The notes beneath the pieces were generated by a model. That model did no database searches. It was not told the origin of the DNA and saw only the letters and a list, made by a program, of their open reading frames with translations. A program made the position numbers and the translations under genes. Positions 35,629 to 44,399 of a stretch of DNA of 64,000 nucleotides are shown here, piece after piece. The number at the start of each line of letters is the position of its first letter. Positions within the stretch are counted from its first letter, which is position 1. Source of the stretch: Psychrobacter sp. UBA5136 (lineage in GTDB: Bacteria > Pseudomonadota > Gammaproteobacteria > Pseudomonadales > Moraxellaceae); contig NZ_DHYG01000043.1 of NCBI RefSeq assembly GCF_002414005.1, forward strand, positions 33,703 to 97,702, given 5' to 3'.

Positions 35629-36527
35629 TGTCCAAATTATCAAAAAAGCCATCAAAACAACCTTTAAACCATTCGTTAAATCAACCAGATTTACCACAGA
35701 AATCTGCGCCTAGATTAACCTTTGTTCACTCTATAAAGTATGAATGGCGTCTATTGCTAGTCGCTGTGCAGTTTTTAACGCGTCTGCCCGTACCGCAATT
35801 TGCCAATTACAATCCGCAATGGCTTCATGAGAGTAGTCGCCATTTTCCTGCGGTAGGTTTATTGGTTGGGCTGCTTTGTGCTGGCGTGTTTTGGCTTAGC
35901 AGCCCTTTATTTACGCCTTTGGTAGCGGCGGTGCTAAGTACTGCGTTTGGCATTAAGCTGACTGGCGCTTTTCACGAAGATGGCCTTGCCGATAGTTGCG
36001 ATGGGCTTGGCGGTGGTCTGACCCGCGCGCGTACTTTAGAGATTATGAAAGACTCGCGCTTGGGCACTTATGGTGTTTTAGGTTTGGTTTCAGCGCTACT
36101 ACTTAAAATCAGCTTATTGGCCTCTATGCCATTATCGGTGGCTATCGTGGCGCTAATTATTGGTCATACCGCTTCACGCTTATTGTGTATTAGCTTGCTT
36201 GCGCTATTGCCTTATGGCGGCGAGATTGAGCATGCCAAAGCCAAGCCGATGGCGCAGCAGCTGACGCCATTACAAGGACTGCTCAGCAGTGGTTGGCTTA
36301 TATTGGCTGGCGTGTTAGTCATGCTTTTATTTCCTAATACCGTGCAGCAGATTGGTATTTGGCAATGGTCATTGGCTTTATTGCTAGGCATCGTAGCGAC
36401 AGATTATATGCGCCGTTTATTACGTAGGCGCTTAAATGGCTATACGGGCGATGGTTTGGGTGCCACACAGCAGCTAAGTGAGATTGCTATTTATATCGGG
36501 CTTGCTGCCTCGAACGCCTTTATCTAA
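35628..36527 (+). CDS. cobS: Adenosylcobinamide-GDP ribazoletransferase CobS
   Basis: A 299-residue inner-membrane enzyme that joins adenosylcobinamide-GDP to alpha-ribazole to give cobalamin (or its phosphate). Motifs are FLTRLPVP near 48-55, then RHFPAVGLLVGLL and the Mg-binding GAFHEDGLADSCDGLGGGLTRARTLEIMKDSRLGTYG (about 103-140). At least five hydrophobic segments follow. The N-terminal 35 residues are a non-conserved polar extension. Translationally coupled to cobT; cobC follows. Confidence 0.95.
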   Translation: MSKLSKKPSKQPLNHSLNQPDLPQKSAPRLTFVHSIKYEWRLLLVAVQFLTRLPVPQFANYNPQWLHESSRHFPAVGLLVGLLCAGVFWLSSPLFTPLVAAVLSTAFGIKLTGAFHEDGLADSCDGLGGGLTRARTLEIMKDSRLGTYGVLGLVSALLLKISLLASMPLSVAIVALIIGHTASRLLCISLLALLPYGGEIEHAKAKPMAQQLTPLQGLLSSGWLILAGVLVMLLFPNTVQQIGIWQWSLALLLGIVATDYMRRLLRRRLNGYTGDGLGATQQLSEIAIYIGLAASNAFI

Positions 36528-36557
36528 GTTAACGTTAAAAAAGGATAATGTTAGCAA

Positions 36558-37160
36558 ATGGTTTTTTATGTTTGGCGCCATCCAAAGCCCATCGGCGCAG
36601 ATGGCTTTTGCATCGGACAAACTGACATTGATGTCGATAAACGTAAACTCAAACGCCTTGCCAATAAAATACAGCGCTTCGTGCGTTTGAATCAATTACC
36701 AAAAGTAGTTTGGGTTAGCCCGCTACAGCGCTCCTTAAAAGTTGGGCAAATACTAGCGCAGCGCGGCTTTCAATACCATGTCGCCCCTGACCTGGCGGAA
36801 ATTCATTTTGGTGTGTGGGACGGTCAGCCTTGGTCACAAATTGCCAAGCAAGAAATTGATAACTGGTGTGATGATTTTACGGATTTTGCATCCGAAGATG
36901 GCGAGAGCCTACAGCAGTTATTTAACCGTACCGAGGCGTGGTTAAATAAAATGGCTATGCAAAAAACTATGCAAAATGTGCAAAATAGTAAAGATAGCCC
37001 AATACTAGTGATCGGTCATGCGGGCTGGATAAATGCTGCTAGTATGTTTGTCGCTGGGCAAGAAGTACCAAAAATAGCTACTGAGTGGCCACGACCAGTC
37101 AATTATCTAGAGCGTCGCCAACTAAATTTTCAACCAAAAAAAACTGACCATTTATCATGA
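36558..37160 (+). CDS. cobC: Histidine phosphatase, probable alpha-ribazole phosphatase CobC
   Basis: A 200-residue phosphoglycerate-mutase-like enzyme. The catalytic His is in WRHPKP (residues 6-11; Pro replaces the usual Gly after RH), the second Arg in SPLQRSLKVGQIL, Glu in EIHFGVWDGQPW and the second His in VIGHAGWINAA. Position 30 bp after cobS indicates that it removes the 5'-phosphate of alpha-ribazole or cobalamin phosphate. A terminator hairpin overlaps its stop codon. cobU/cobP and cobD are not in this window. Confidence 0.85.
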   Translation: MVFYVWRHPKPIGADGFCIGQTDIDVDKRKLKRLANKIQRFVRLNQLPKVVWVSPLQRSLKVGQILAQRGFQYHVAPDLAEIHFGVWDGQPWSQIAKQEIDNWCDDFTDFASEDGESLQQLFNRTEAWLNKMAMQKTMQNVQNSKDSPILVIGHAGWINAASMFVAGQEVPKIATEWPRPVNYLERRQLNFQPKKTDHLS

Positions 37161-37170
37161 TCAGTTTTTT
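37138..37170 (+). terminator. Intrinsic terminator of the cobTSC operon
   Basis: AAAAAACTGA and TCAGTTTTTT form a 10-bp stem with the cobC stop codon in its loop (37158-37160), followed by T-rich sequence. Confidence 0.75.
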
Positions 37171-37238
37171 GGATGATGCCTTTTTTGATTTATTTTAACT
37201 TCCTTTCTTGCTCTACCTTTTATATCAACTTGTCTGTC

Positions 37239-37260
37239 ATCAATTCATCAATTCATCAAT
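37239..37260. repeat. 8-bp tandem repeat
   Basis: ATCAATTC twice and ATCAAT once, in the gap between cobC and the small minus-strand gene. Short and of unknown meaning. Confidence 0.7.
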
Positions 37261-37269
37261 AAAAATCTT

Positions 37270-37494
37270 TTAATCTATTTTATCAAACCACGCTTTATTG
37301 TCTTTGGCGCTCATCGAATCAAAACTGACGTAGATACCTTTATCATCTAAGGTTGCATACCAATGGTTGTTATTATCGCCAGTCAATATCTGGAAGTATT
37401 TATTATTGACAATTCTACCGACGGTATAGATTTCACCTTCTGTGTAAAATTGGTTACCTTGGATGCATATTAATTTATCATCAGTGTTTATCAT
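37270..37494 (-). CDS. Small hypothetical protein
   Basis: A 74-residue soluble protein, mainly beta-strand by appearance (LICIQGNQFYTEGEIYTVGRIVN...FQILTGDNNNHWYAT), reminiscent of a small SH3-like barrel. It has no signal peptide and no catalytic motif. The neighbouring terminators make it a single-gene unit. Coding is supported by a clean composition and no larger frame on either strand. I do not recognise it. Confidence 0.6.
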   Translation of the reverse strand: MINTDDKLICIQGNQFYTEGEIYTVGRIVNNKYFQILTGDNNNHWYATLDDKGIYVSFDSMSAKDNKAWFDKID

Positions 37495-37691
37495 ATTGTC
37501 CCGTTTTATCTGTGGCTAAATACAGCTAGGATAGCAACTACATTGATAATATTGAATATGACTTTATGAGCAGTATTTTATTATTAGGTATAGGTTGTGC
37601 AGGTGATTTATTACTATTTATTGCTGAGATATACGATTGTAATTTTTGTTAAGAAAATACCTACTTAGCAAACGCAGCAAATTTTAACCAT

Positions 37692-37727
37692 AAAAAAAGC
37701 CAGCAACATGACGTTACTGGCTTTTTT
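37692..37727 (-). terminator. Intrinsic terminator of the rpsF-rpsR-rplI operon
   Basis: On the minus strand, GCCAGTAACG and CGTTGCTGGC type arms (plus 37699-37708 and 37712-37721, with one mismatch) are followed by seven T residues; T runs flank both sides. Confidence 0.85.
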
Positions 37728-37743
37728 AGACTGCTACTAAAGC

Positions 37744-38253
37744 TTACTCTTCTGAGTAATCTTCGTTGTCGTCTTCAACTTCTTCAGCTGCGTCTTCGAT
37801 GTCGCCATCTTCAGATAAAATGGTCACTAAGATGCTAGCAGTAACGTCGTGGTGTAGTTGAATATCAACATTGTATTCGCCCACTTGACGCAAGGTGCCT
37901 TCAGGTAGCTTGATTTCAGCACGGTCAACTTCTAGACCTGAGTTAGTCAATGCTTCAGCGATATCGCGAGTACCGATAGAGCCAAATAGCTTGCCTTCGT
38001 CACCTGATTTGGCGCGCATGATAACATTAACGTCAGTTAACGCGTCAGCACGTTCTTGAGCAACCGCTACTTCTCTTGCTTCTTCAGCTTCAAGCTCAGC
38101 ACGACGTGCTTCAAACTTTTCAATGTTTGCTTTAGTTGCAGGTAGTGCTTTGCCCTGAGGGATAAGAAAGTTACGTCCGTAACCTGGTTTTACATCGACA
38201 GTTTCACCGAGTTTACCAAGGTTGACGATACGCTGTAACAAAATAATTTGCAT
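37744..38253 (-). CDS. rplI: 50S ribosomal protein L9
   Basis: Two-domain large-subunit protein. The N-terminal rRNA-binding domain reads MQIILLQRIVNLGKLGETVDVKPGYGRNFLIPQGKA, followed by the long linker helix and a C-terminal domain (VIMRAKSGDEGKLFGSIGTRDIAEAL). At 169 residues it carries an extra acidic tail of about 20 residues (DGDIEDAAEEVEDDNEDYSEE) beyond the usual 148-150. Last gene of the rpsF operon. Confidence 0.97.
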   Translation of the reverse strand: MQIILLQRIVNLGKLGETVDVKPGYGRNFLIPQGKALPATKANIEKFEARRAELEAEEAREVAVAQERADALTDVNVIMRAKSGDEGKLFGSIGTRDIAEALTNSGLEVDRAEIKLPEGTLRQVGEYNVDIQLHHDVTASILVTILSEDGDIEDAAEEVEDDNEDYSEE

Positions 38254-38278
38254 GAGTCATTCCTAGTTAACGGTTAAA

Positions 38279-38506
38279 TTACTGATGGTTGTCAGTATAC
38301 GGAAGTAGCGCAAGATAGCGAGCTTGCTTGATAGCAGTGGCTAGCTGACGCTGATATTTAGTAGACGTACCGGTGATGCGGCTTGGTACGATTTTACCAT
38401 TGTCACTGATGTACTGTTTTAGCAATTCAACATCTTTATAATCGATGTGAGAGATGCCTTCAGCAGTGAAACGGCAGAATTTGCGACGGCGATAGAAACG
38501 TGCCAT
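38279..38506 (-). CDS. rpsR: 30S ribosomal protein S18
   Basis: A 75-residue small-subunit protein (MARFYRRRKFCRFTAEG, then KLLKQYISDNGKIVPSRITGT-type core, seen here as LLKQYISDNGKIVPSRITGT). It pairs with S6 on the ribosome, and in the leader of this operon the S6:S18 pair is the expected repressor. It lies between rpsF and rplI, 16 bp after rpsF. Confidence 0.98.
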   Translation of the reverse strand: MARFYRRRKFCRFTAEGISHIDYKDVELLKQYISDNGKIVPSRITGTSTKYQRQLATAIKQARYLALLPYTDNHQ

Positions 38507-38522
38507 GAGTATTCTCCTTTAA

Positions 38523-38921
38523 TTAGTCTTCACTGTTGTCGTTGTCGTCGTTTTCACGATTGTCTGGACGACGAGTCGTTGCTTTGCGTGCGCGTTTTTC
38601 ATCGGCATTCTTGGCTAACTGCGACTCTTCAGTGACAGCTTCGTCACGGCGCATAACTAGACTACGAATGATCGCGTCGTTATAACGGAATAATTCTTCA
38701 AGTTCAGCCAAAGTGTCACCGTCAGTTTCGATGTTGAAAAGAACGTAGTGAGCTTTGTGAATTTTGTTAATTGGGTAAGCCAATTGACGACGACCCCAAT
38801 CTTCAAGGCGATGGATCGTACCGCCGTTGTCTTGAACCAACTTGATATAGCGTTCAACCATGCCAACCACTTGGTCGCTTTGGTCTGGGTGTACAAGTAA
38901 CACCAGTTCGTAATGTCGCAT
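38523..38921 (-). CDS. rpsF: 30S ribosomal protein S6
   Basis: A 132-residue small-subunit protein beginning MRHYELVLLVHPDQSDQV, with the conserved GGTIHRLEDWGRRQLAYPINKIHKAHYVLFN segment (residues 34-64). The charged C-terminal tail (NRENDDNDNSED) is the part extended by RimK-type glutamate ligases in related bacteria. The ribosome site AAGGAG is sequestered in a leader stem (38927-38972). Confidence 0.98.
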   Translation of the reverse strand: MRHYELVLLVHPDQSDQVVGMVERYIKLVQDNGGTIHRLEDWGRRQLAYPINKIHKAHYVLFNIETDGDTLAELEELFRYNDAIIRSLVMRRDEAVTEESQLAKNADEKRARKATTRRPDNRENDDNDNSED

Positions 38922-38926
38922 TATGA

Positions 38927-38972
38927 CTCCTTACGGATTAGTAGCTATTAACCCTATGTTAATAGCAAGGAG
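38927..38972 (-). promoter_or_regulatory. S6:S18-binding mRNA leader of rpsF
   Basis: On the minus strand CTCCTT (plus 38972-38967) can pair with the rpsF ribosome site AAGGAG (38932-38927). Between them is a 9-bp hairpin GCTATTAAC/GTTAATAGC (38966-38944) and then an unpaired stretch holding CCG (38936-38934). This is the layout of the known S6:S18 leader motif: a hairpin, a CCG-containing bulge and a sequestered ribosome site. Binding of S6:S18 should repress translation of the operon. Confidence 0.8.
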
Positions 38973-39148
38973 ATTTATAAGGTAAGCCCAAATTTTATCG
39001 ATTTCTATAAAAAACAATAGGCAATAAGCTTAGTTTATAAAGCGCCGTATTATAACAGGAGTAAGCGCTTAACACAAAGATTAATCGCGGCGTGGTTGTT
39101 AATAAACGATAAAAGCATAATAAAAGTAAGAAGTTTTTTCTTAGCAAT

Positions 39149-39177
39149 AAAAAAGCAGCGTATAAACGCCGCTTTTT
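39149..39177 (-). terminator. Intrinsic terminator of the GYF/RDD gene
   Basis: On the minus strand AAAAAGCGGCG and CGCTGCTTTTTT pair (one G-U) around a 6-nt loop, about 70 bp after the stop codon. Confidence 0.7.
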
Positions 39178-39247
39178 CATATAACCTTGTGATATTTCTA
39201 ACAATCTTTTTTATAGCGCTCGATTTTATAATAAGGCTATAAAGCCA

Positions 39248-40234
39248 TTATTTTACTTTTGACTCTTTTACTAGCTGGCTGCTATCCGCTTTGACCACCA
39301 AGGTTTTAGCCAGTTTGTCATGCCAACCGATATTTTCAGGACTTTTTGAGGCCATATAATAATGCACCGCGATGACCACAAAACCTAAAAAACTGGTAAA
39401 GGAAAATAATAAGTTATAAATGATAAACAGCAACAAGGTACGCATACCGATAAGCTTGGTAAAAGATGGCAGGCGATGGGTCGTTTGATCAACGACGCGG
39501 ATACCGGTAATCAGTTTACCAAGTGATTGCCCGCGCAACATTATAAATAGCAACTGCAGCGCAAATAAACCAAACACCATGATTTGTGACATCATCAAGG
39601 TGCTACTAGGAATGCTCTCCATCAGTGTCATGGAATACTGATACGCAGCGTCCATATCTTGGATGTTTTGAAACTTGGTATAATCCACGTTCATCTTGGT
39701 TAACGCCATAACCAGTGGGAAAATCGCCAATACATAGAGTAAACCATTAAGTGCGGTTGCTAATACCCGCGACATAACCGGCGCAAGCACGACATCACCG
39801 ACGACTTTATCTTTGACTGAGATGTTTTTGGTAGTGCCAGATTTTTTCAATGACACATTGTTACTTGGGGTGTATTGACGGTTGGTCGTCATATCCAGCT
39901 TAGTGTTTTTGGCATTTTCTGCCGGACGCTCAGGCTTACCATACAATCTATCTAACGATACAGATTTGTTATCTTGACCCGTGTGGCTATTAGAATCTTC
40001 TGGGAATACCGTCACATTATTAATAATAGAATCATTAACATCCGCTGACGATATGGGCGCAGGACGGTAGTAAGTTTGATTGTTGGTTAAGCTGCCAACA
40101 CGCTGCCACTGATCTAGGCCTTCATGCCACATCAAATCATCTAATACCACTTCACCAGAGGCGAGCATAATATTGAGCTGATCCAACGTGTATGGACCAG
40201 CTTGGACGTTATTTCGAGCAAGGAAAATCTGCAT
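39248..40234 (-). CDS. GYF_2 and RDD-domain membrane protein
   Basis: A 328-residue protein. Residues 1-55 form a GYF_2 domain (IFLARNNVQAGPYTLDQL... WHEGLDQWQRV), probably binding proline-rich or other peptides in the cytoplasm. A polar linker follows to about 150. The C-terminal RDD domain (about 150-310) has three or four hydrophobic segments and the signature GQSLGKLITGIRVVD. RDD proteins have been linked to ion transport, but no function is certain. Stands alone upstream of a four-copy 15-bp repeat. Confidence 0.85.
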   Translation of the reverse strand: MQIFLARNNVQAGPYTLDQLNIMLASGEVVLDDLMWHEGLDQWQRVGSLTNNQTYYRPAPISSADVNDSIINNVTVFPEDSNSHTGQDNKSVSLDRLYGKPERPAENAKNTKLDMTTNRQYTPSNNVSLKKSGTTKNISVKDKVVGDVVLAPVMSRVLATALNGLLYVLAIFPLVMALTKMNVDYTKFQNIQDMDAAYQYSMTLMESIPSSTLMMSQIMVFGLFALQLLFIMLRGQSLGKLITGIRVVDQTTHRLPSFTKLIGMRTLLLFIIYNLLFSFTSFLGFVVIAVHYYMASKSPENIGWHDKLAKTLVVKADSSQLVKESKVK

Positions 40235-40270
40235 AATTGCCTACATAGTTAGTCATAACTTAAGTCGCTG

Positions 40271-40330
40271 TTTTTAAACGTTTTCTCTTTAAACTTTCTC
40301 TTGTTAAACTGTTACTTTTTAAACTGTTTT
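40271..40330. repeat. 15-bp tandem repeat (4 copies) upstream of the GYF/RDD gene
   Basis: Units TTTTTAAACGTTTTC, TCTTTAAACTTTCTC, TTGTTAAACTGTTAC and TTTTTAAACTGTTTT are contiguous in the region where the minus-strand GYF/RDD promoter should lie. TTAAAC recurs at the same phase in every unit. Confidence 0.85.
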
Positions 40331-40394
40331 TAAGTCACGTTTTCAAGCTACTTTGTTAAGTCATTTTTTAAAATTACTTTTGATGATACATTAT

Positions 40395-40431
40395 ATTAGG
40401 GTCTATTTGAAAAAATCAAATAGACCCTAAT
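40395..40431. repeat. Perfect 16-bp palindromic hairpin after ppsA
   Basis: ATTAGGGTCTATTTGA (40395-40410), five A, and TCAAATAGACCCTAAT (40416-40431) form a perfect 16-bp stem 48 bp past the ppsA stop. No T run follows on either strand, so it is not a typical intrinsic terminator. It could protect the ppsA mRNA end or be a dispersed palindrome. Confidence 0.85.
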
Positions 40432-40478
40432 GCTTGTATCTTAAATGACTGTTTGAATCAACGCTGTGACGTAACGGC

Positions 40479-42863
40479 TTATTTTGTTTCTTCACCTGCT
40501 AAGAAGAACCAAGTATCTAACACTGAGTCAGGGTTTAATGACACTGAGCTGATACCTTGTTCCATGAGCCAGAAGGCAAGATCTGGATGGTCTGATGGGC
40601 CTTGACCACAGATGCCGATATATTTGCCCGCTTTGCGGCAAGCTTCAATTGCCATAGATAATAGCTTCTTAACCGCAGGATCACGCTCATCAAACAGATG
40701 TGAGACGATACCTGAGTCACGATCAAGACCAAGCGTGAGCTGAGTCAAATCGTTTGAGCCGATTGAGAAACCATCGAAGTGCTCTAGGAACTCTTCTGCT
40801 AATAGGGCATTGGTTGGGAGCTCACACATCATGATGACGCGCAGGCCATTTTCGCCACGTTTTAGACCATTTTTCGCGAGTAATTCGATGACCTCAGCTG
40901 CTTCGGCAACGGTGCGGACAAATGGAATCATAATCTCAACGTTGGTCAAGCCCATCTCGTCACGCACGCGTTTTAGCGCTTTACACTCAAGCTCGAAGCA
41001 GTCACGGAAGTTGTCAGAAACGTAGCGACTTGCACCGCGGAAACCAAGCATTGGGTTTTCTTCTGATGGCTCGTACAGTTTACCACCAAGTAAGTTCGCG
41101 TATTCGTTTGATTTAAAATCAGACATACGCACGATAACTGGCTGATCCATAAAGGCAACAGCAAGCGTTGAGATACCTTCAACCAACTTATCAACATAAA
41201 AATCAACTGGTGAAGCATAACCGGCGATACGCTCATTGATGGCTTGAGCAATTTCACGTGGCAAACTGTTCATGTTTAGTAGCGCTTTTGGATGCACGCC
41301 AATCATACGGTTGATGATAAACTCTAAACGCGCAAGACCGATACCTTCGTTTGGCATTTGGGTAAATGAGAAGGCGCGATCTGGGTTACCAACGTTCATC
41401 ATCACTTTAAACGCCAGCTCTGGCATAGATTCAACAGAGTTGGTTTGTACATCAAAATCAATCTGGCCTTCGTAGATAAAGCCCGTATCACCTTCAGCAC
41501 AAGAAACCGTCACGTCTTGACCATCAACCAATAACTCAGTGGCATTACCACAACCAACGATTGCTGGCACGCCAAGCTCACGGGCAATAATAGCCGCGTG
41601 ACAGGTACGACCACCGCGGTTGGTGATGATAGCAGAGGCGCGTTTCATCACTGGTTCCCAATCCGGATCTGTCATGTCAGAGACTAACACGTCGCCGTCT
41701 TCTACTTTGTCCATCTCGTTTAAGTTGCTAACGATACGCACTTTACCAGCGCCGATACGCTGACCGATTGAACGACCTTCGCATAAGATTTTAGCGTCGC
41801 CAGTATTGATGATATAACGCTCCATGACATTGCTGTCTTGGCGGCTCTTAACAGTTTCTGGACGAGCTTGGACGATAAAGATTTCACCGCTGTCGCCGTC
41901 TTTTGCCCACTCGATGTCCATCGCTTGGCCGTAATGCTTTTCAATGGTCATGGCTTGCTTAGCGAGTGAGTTTAGCTCTTCTGTCGTTAAAGAGAACTGC
42001 ATGCGGTCTTGTTTTTCGACATCGACGGTTTTGACTGATTTCTTGGTGCTACCTTCATCACCATAAATCATTTTCTTATGCTTGCTACCAAGATTACGGC
42101 GGATAACGGCAGGCTTGCCATTTTCAAGCAACTTTTTAGAAATGTAAAATTCGTCAGGGTTCACCGCGCCTTGCACGACCATTTCACCAAGGCCGTAGCT
42201 TGAGGTGATAAAGACCACTTGATCATAACCGCTTTCGGTATCTAGGGTAAACATAACGCCCGCCGCGCCCGTTTCTGAGCGTACCATGCGCTGAACGGCA
42301 GCAGATAGAGCAACGCCTTCGTGCTCAAAGCCTTTATGCACACGATAAGAAATCGCACGGTCATTATATAGCGAGGCAAATACTTCTTTGATGGCAATTA
42401 GGACGTTATCAATGCCGCGAATGTTCAAGAACGTTTCCTGCTGACCGGCAAATGAGGCATCTGGCAAATCTTCAGCTGTGGCAGAAGAACGCACCGCAAC
42501 CGCGATGTCTTCGCCGCCACTCATGGTTTCAAACGCCTGGCGCACTTCTTGCTCAAGATCACTTGGCAGCTCTTGCTCAATAATCCACGTACGGATTTTT
42601 TTGCCCGTCTCAGCAAGCTTGTTGACATCGTTCACGTCAAGTGATTTCAGCTCGTTATTGATTTTGTCGAGCAGACCTGTTTCTGTCAAAAAGCGATTGA
42701 ACGCATTTGAAGTGGTCGCAAAGCCACCTGGAACGCTGACACCCAAATCAGATAAATGGCTGATCATCTCGCCAAGCGAGGCATTCTTGCCGCCAACCAT
42801 CTCAATGTCGTCTTTTCCTAGCTGATCAAGATTGATTACAAGTGCTGTAGATTGCGCTGCCAT
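40479..42863 (-). CDS. ppsA: Phosphoenolpyruvate synthase
   Basis: Converts pyruvate and ATP to PEP, AMP and phosphate in gluconeogenesis. The 794 residues show the ATP-grasp domain (GGKNASLGEMI near 24; VAVRSSATAEDLPDASFAGQQETFLN near 122-147). The phosphohistidine domain reads GGRTCHAAIIARELGVPAIVGCG (catalytic His about 424), and the PEP-binding barrel includes GSNDLTQLTLGLDRD and GICGQGPSDHP. Full length. Its regulator ppsR is transcribed divergently, as in many proteobacteria. Confidence 0.98.
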   Translation of the reverse strand: MAAQSTALVINLDQLGKDDIEMVGGKNASLGEMISHLSDLGVSVPGGFATTSNAFNRFLTETGLLDKINNELKSLDVNDVNKLAETGKKIRTWIIEQELPSDLEQEVRQAFETMSGGEDIAVAVRSSATAEDLPDASFAGQQETFLNIRGIDNVLIAIKEVFASLYNDRAISYRVHKGFEHEGVALSAAVQRMVRSETGAAGVMFTLDTESGYDQVVFITSSYGLGEMVVQGAVNPDEFYISKKLLENGKPAVIRRNLGSKHKKMIYGDEGSTKKSVKTVDVEKQDRMQFSLTTEELNSLAKQAMTIEKHYGQAMDIEWAKDGDSGEIFIVQARPETVKSRQDSNVMERYIINTGDAKILCEGRSIGQRIGAGKVRIVSNLNEMDKVEDGDVLVSDMTDPDWEPVMKRASAIITNRGGRTCHAAIIARELGVPAIVGCGNATELLVDGQDVTVSCAEGDTGFIYEGQIDFDVQTNSVESMPELAFKVMMNVGNPDRAFSFTQMPNEGIGLARLEFIINRMIGVHPKALLNMNSLPREIAQAINERIAGYASPVDFYVDKLVEGISTLAVAFMDQPVIVRMSDFKSNEYANLLGGKLYEPSEENPMLGFRGASRYVSDNFRDCFELECKALKRVRDEMGLTNVEIMIPFVRTVAEAAEVIELLAKNGLKRGENGLRVIMMCELPTNALLAEEFLEHFDGFSIGSNDLTQLTLGLDRDSGIVSHLFDERDPAVKKLLSMAIEACRKAGKYIGICGQGPSDHPDLAFWLMEQGISSVSLNPDSVLDTWFFLAGEETK

Positions 42864-43289
42864 GATAACTCCAGAAAATAAGGTTATTTAGTAAAGATTA
42901 TAACGGTCGATTATACCCCTATATTTGCATAAATTCGATACCTAGAGTCAAATAATTCGTCAAAAAGATACAAATTGTGGCGTTTGCTACATATTTGCTA
43001 GAGGCGGTCGTAATATTTGCCTGCTAGAGTATAGTAAAAATGGAAACATGGCGGGTTTTTGCAGTAAAAGCTTGTATACCAAACCTTCCTTTATACAGAG
43101 CCTTTTAATGTATAAAAGCTTTTAATATAGGCTAGTTATATATGCACATAGCTAAGTGTACGCCTGTAACATTGATTTCTATTAGGCCGCTATTGTGCGT
43201 ATAATATAGGGCATAAATAATAATTTATTAAAGATTTCTTCGCGTTAAGCAAAGGCTACTATTGAGGTTTTAACCAAGGTGTTCACGTT
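42864..43289. other. 426-bp divergent promoter region of ppsA and ppsR
   Basis: Both genes start outward from here. A TATAAT-like -10 at 43200-43205 may serve ppsR, with no convincing -35. The palindrome AAAAGCTTTT is at 43113-43122, and CTTTTA/TAAAAG arms lie at 43101-43117. No coding sequence is seen. Confidence 0.5.
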
Positions 43290-44186
43290 ATGTTCGTAAA
43301 CCATTCGATCGAACCAGCCAAACCGACTATTCAAAACAAACAAGCATTGCAAGTTGATAACGACCAAAATATCAGAACGGCATTTTTTATCTCCGATGGT
43401 ACCGCGATTACCGCAGAAACCCTTGGACGCGCTATTTTAAGTCAATTTTCCTCTGTGCCTTTTGAGACGCGAGTGTTGCCTTATGTTGACAGCCTAGAGC
43501 GTGCCGAAGATGCCGTCGAACAAATCAATATGGCCTATCAGCGCGATGGTTTGCTGCCATTGGTATTCGATACCATTGTCAGCCCTGATATTCGTGAAAA
43601 AATCAACTCGGCGCATAGCTGTAATTTGGATATGTATGAAGGCTTAATTGGCCGGATAGCAGAAGAAACGGGCGTTGAGCCGGACGCGCATGCGGGTCAT
43701 GCTCATGACAACGTTGATTCTGAAACCTATAAAGAACGTATTGATGCCGTGCATTTTGCCTTAGATAACGATGATGGGGCGCGCACCCGTCATTATCATG
43801 CGGCAGATATTATTCTTATCGGCGTTTCGCGTTCTGGCAAAACACCGACGTCACTTTATCTAGCGCTACAATTTGGTATTCGAGCAGCAAACTATCCGTT
43901 AACCGAAGAAGACTTAAACGACAATCAATTGCCAAAAGCCTTACGCGAGCACAAGGATAAGCTGTTTGGTTTATTGATCGACACCGATCGCTTAGTAAAA
44001 ATCCGCCAAGAGCGCCGAGCGGGTAGTCGTTATTCGAGCTATCAGCAATGCCAGCAAGAGCAGCGGGCGATACAAGGCATTTATATCTCGCAAGGCATTC
44101 CAAGCCTTGATGTGTCTGAGATGTCTGTTGAAGAGATTGCTACCCGTATCTTGCAGATGACGGGTCTTAAACGCCGTATCGGTTAA
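43290..44186 (+). CDS. ppsR: Pyruvate, water dikinase regulatory protein (PSRP)
   Basis: A 298-residue bifunctional kinase/pyrophosphorylase that inactivates PEP synthase by ADP-dependent phosphorylation of a Thr near its catalytic His and reverses this with phosphate. The N-terminal AFFISDGTAITAETLGRAILSQF (about 31-53) and the P-loop GVSRSGKTPTSLYLALQFG (about 177-195) are diagnostic. A 30-residue N-terminal extension precedes the conserved start. The divergent arrangement with ppsA supports the call. Confidence 0.96.
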   Translation: MFVNHSIEPAKPTIQNKQALQVDNDQNIRTAFFISDGTAITAETLGRAILSQFSSVPFETRVLPYVDSLERAEDAVEQINMAYQRDGLLPLVFDTIVSPDIREKINSAHSCNLDMYEGLIGRIAEETGVEPDAHAGHAHDNVDSETYKERIDAVHFALDNDDGARTRHYHAADIILIGVSRSGKTPTSLYLALQFGIRAANYPLTEEDLNDNQLPKALREHKDKLFGLLIDTDRLVKIRQERRAGSRYSSYQQCQQEQRAIQGIYISQGIPSLDVSEMSVEEIATRILQMTGLKRRIG

Positions 44187-44399
44187 AGGGATTAATCATT
44201 ACAGAATAATAGATAACGGCTATGGTGTTGGCTATATCAATAGTGTCATTGTAGTGATGATTGCAAAATATCCTATCACAACGTATGGTAGGCACGCTTT
44301 AGCGCTATGAGCCTAACTTTCTAAATATCTGTACTAGATAACTGTAGACATTCATAGCCTAAAAAACACATAGATTCACCAATTAATAAAGAGGATACG

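Larger units (their letters stand above)
38922..39247. other. 326-bp intergenic region holding the rpsF leader and a terminator
   Basis: Between the rpsF start and the stop of the GYF/RDD gene. It contains the S6:S18-binding leader (38927-38972) and the terminator of the upstream minus-strand gene (39149-39177). The rpsF promoter should lie between them, but I could not assign it. A 69-codon frame here (38995-39204) has no family features. Confidence 0.6.

Noticed and set aside
38995..39204. 69-codon minus-strand frame between rpsF and the GYF/RDD gene
   Set aside because: It overlaps the terminator of the upstream gene and the rpsF upstream region, and has no sensible composition.
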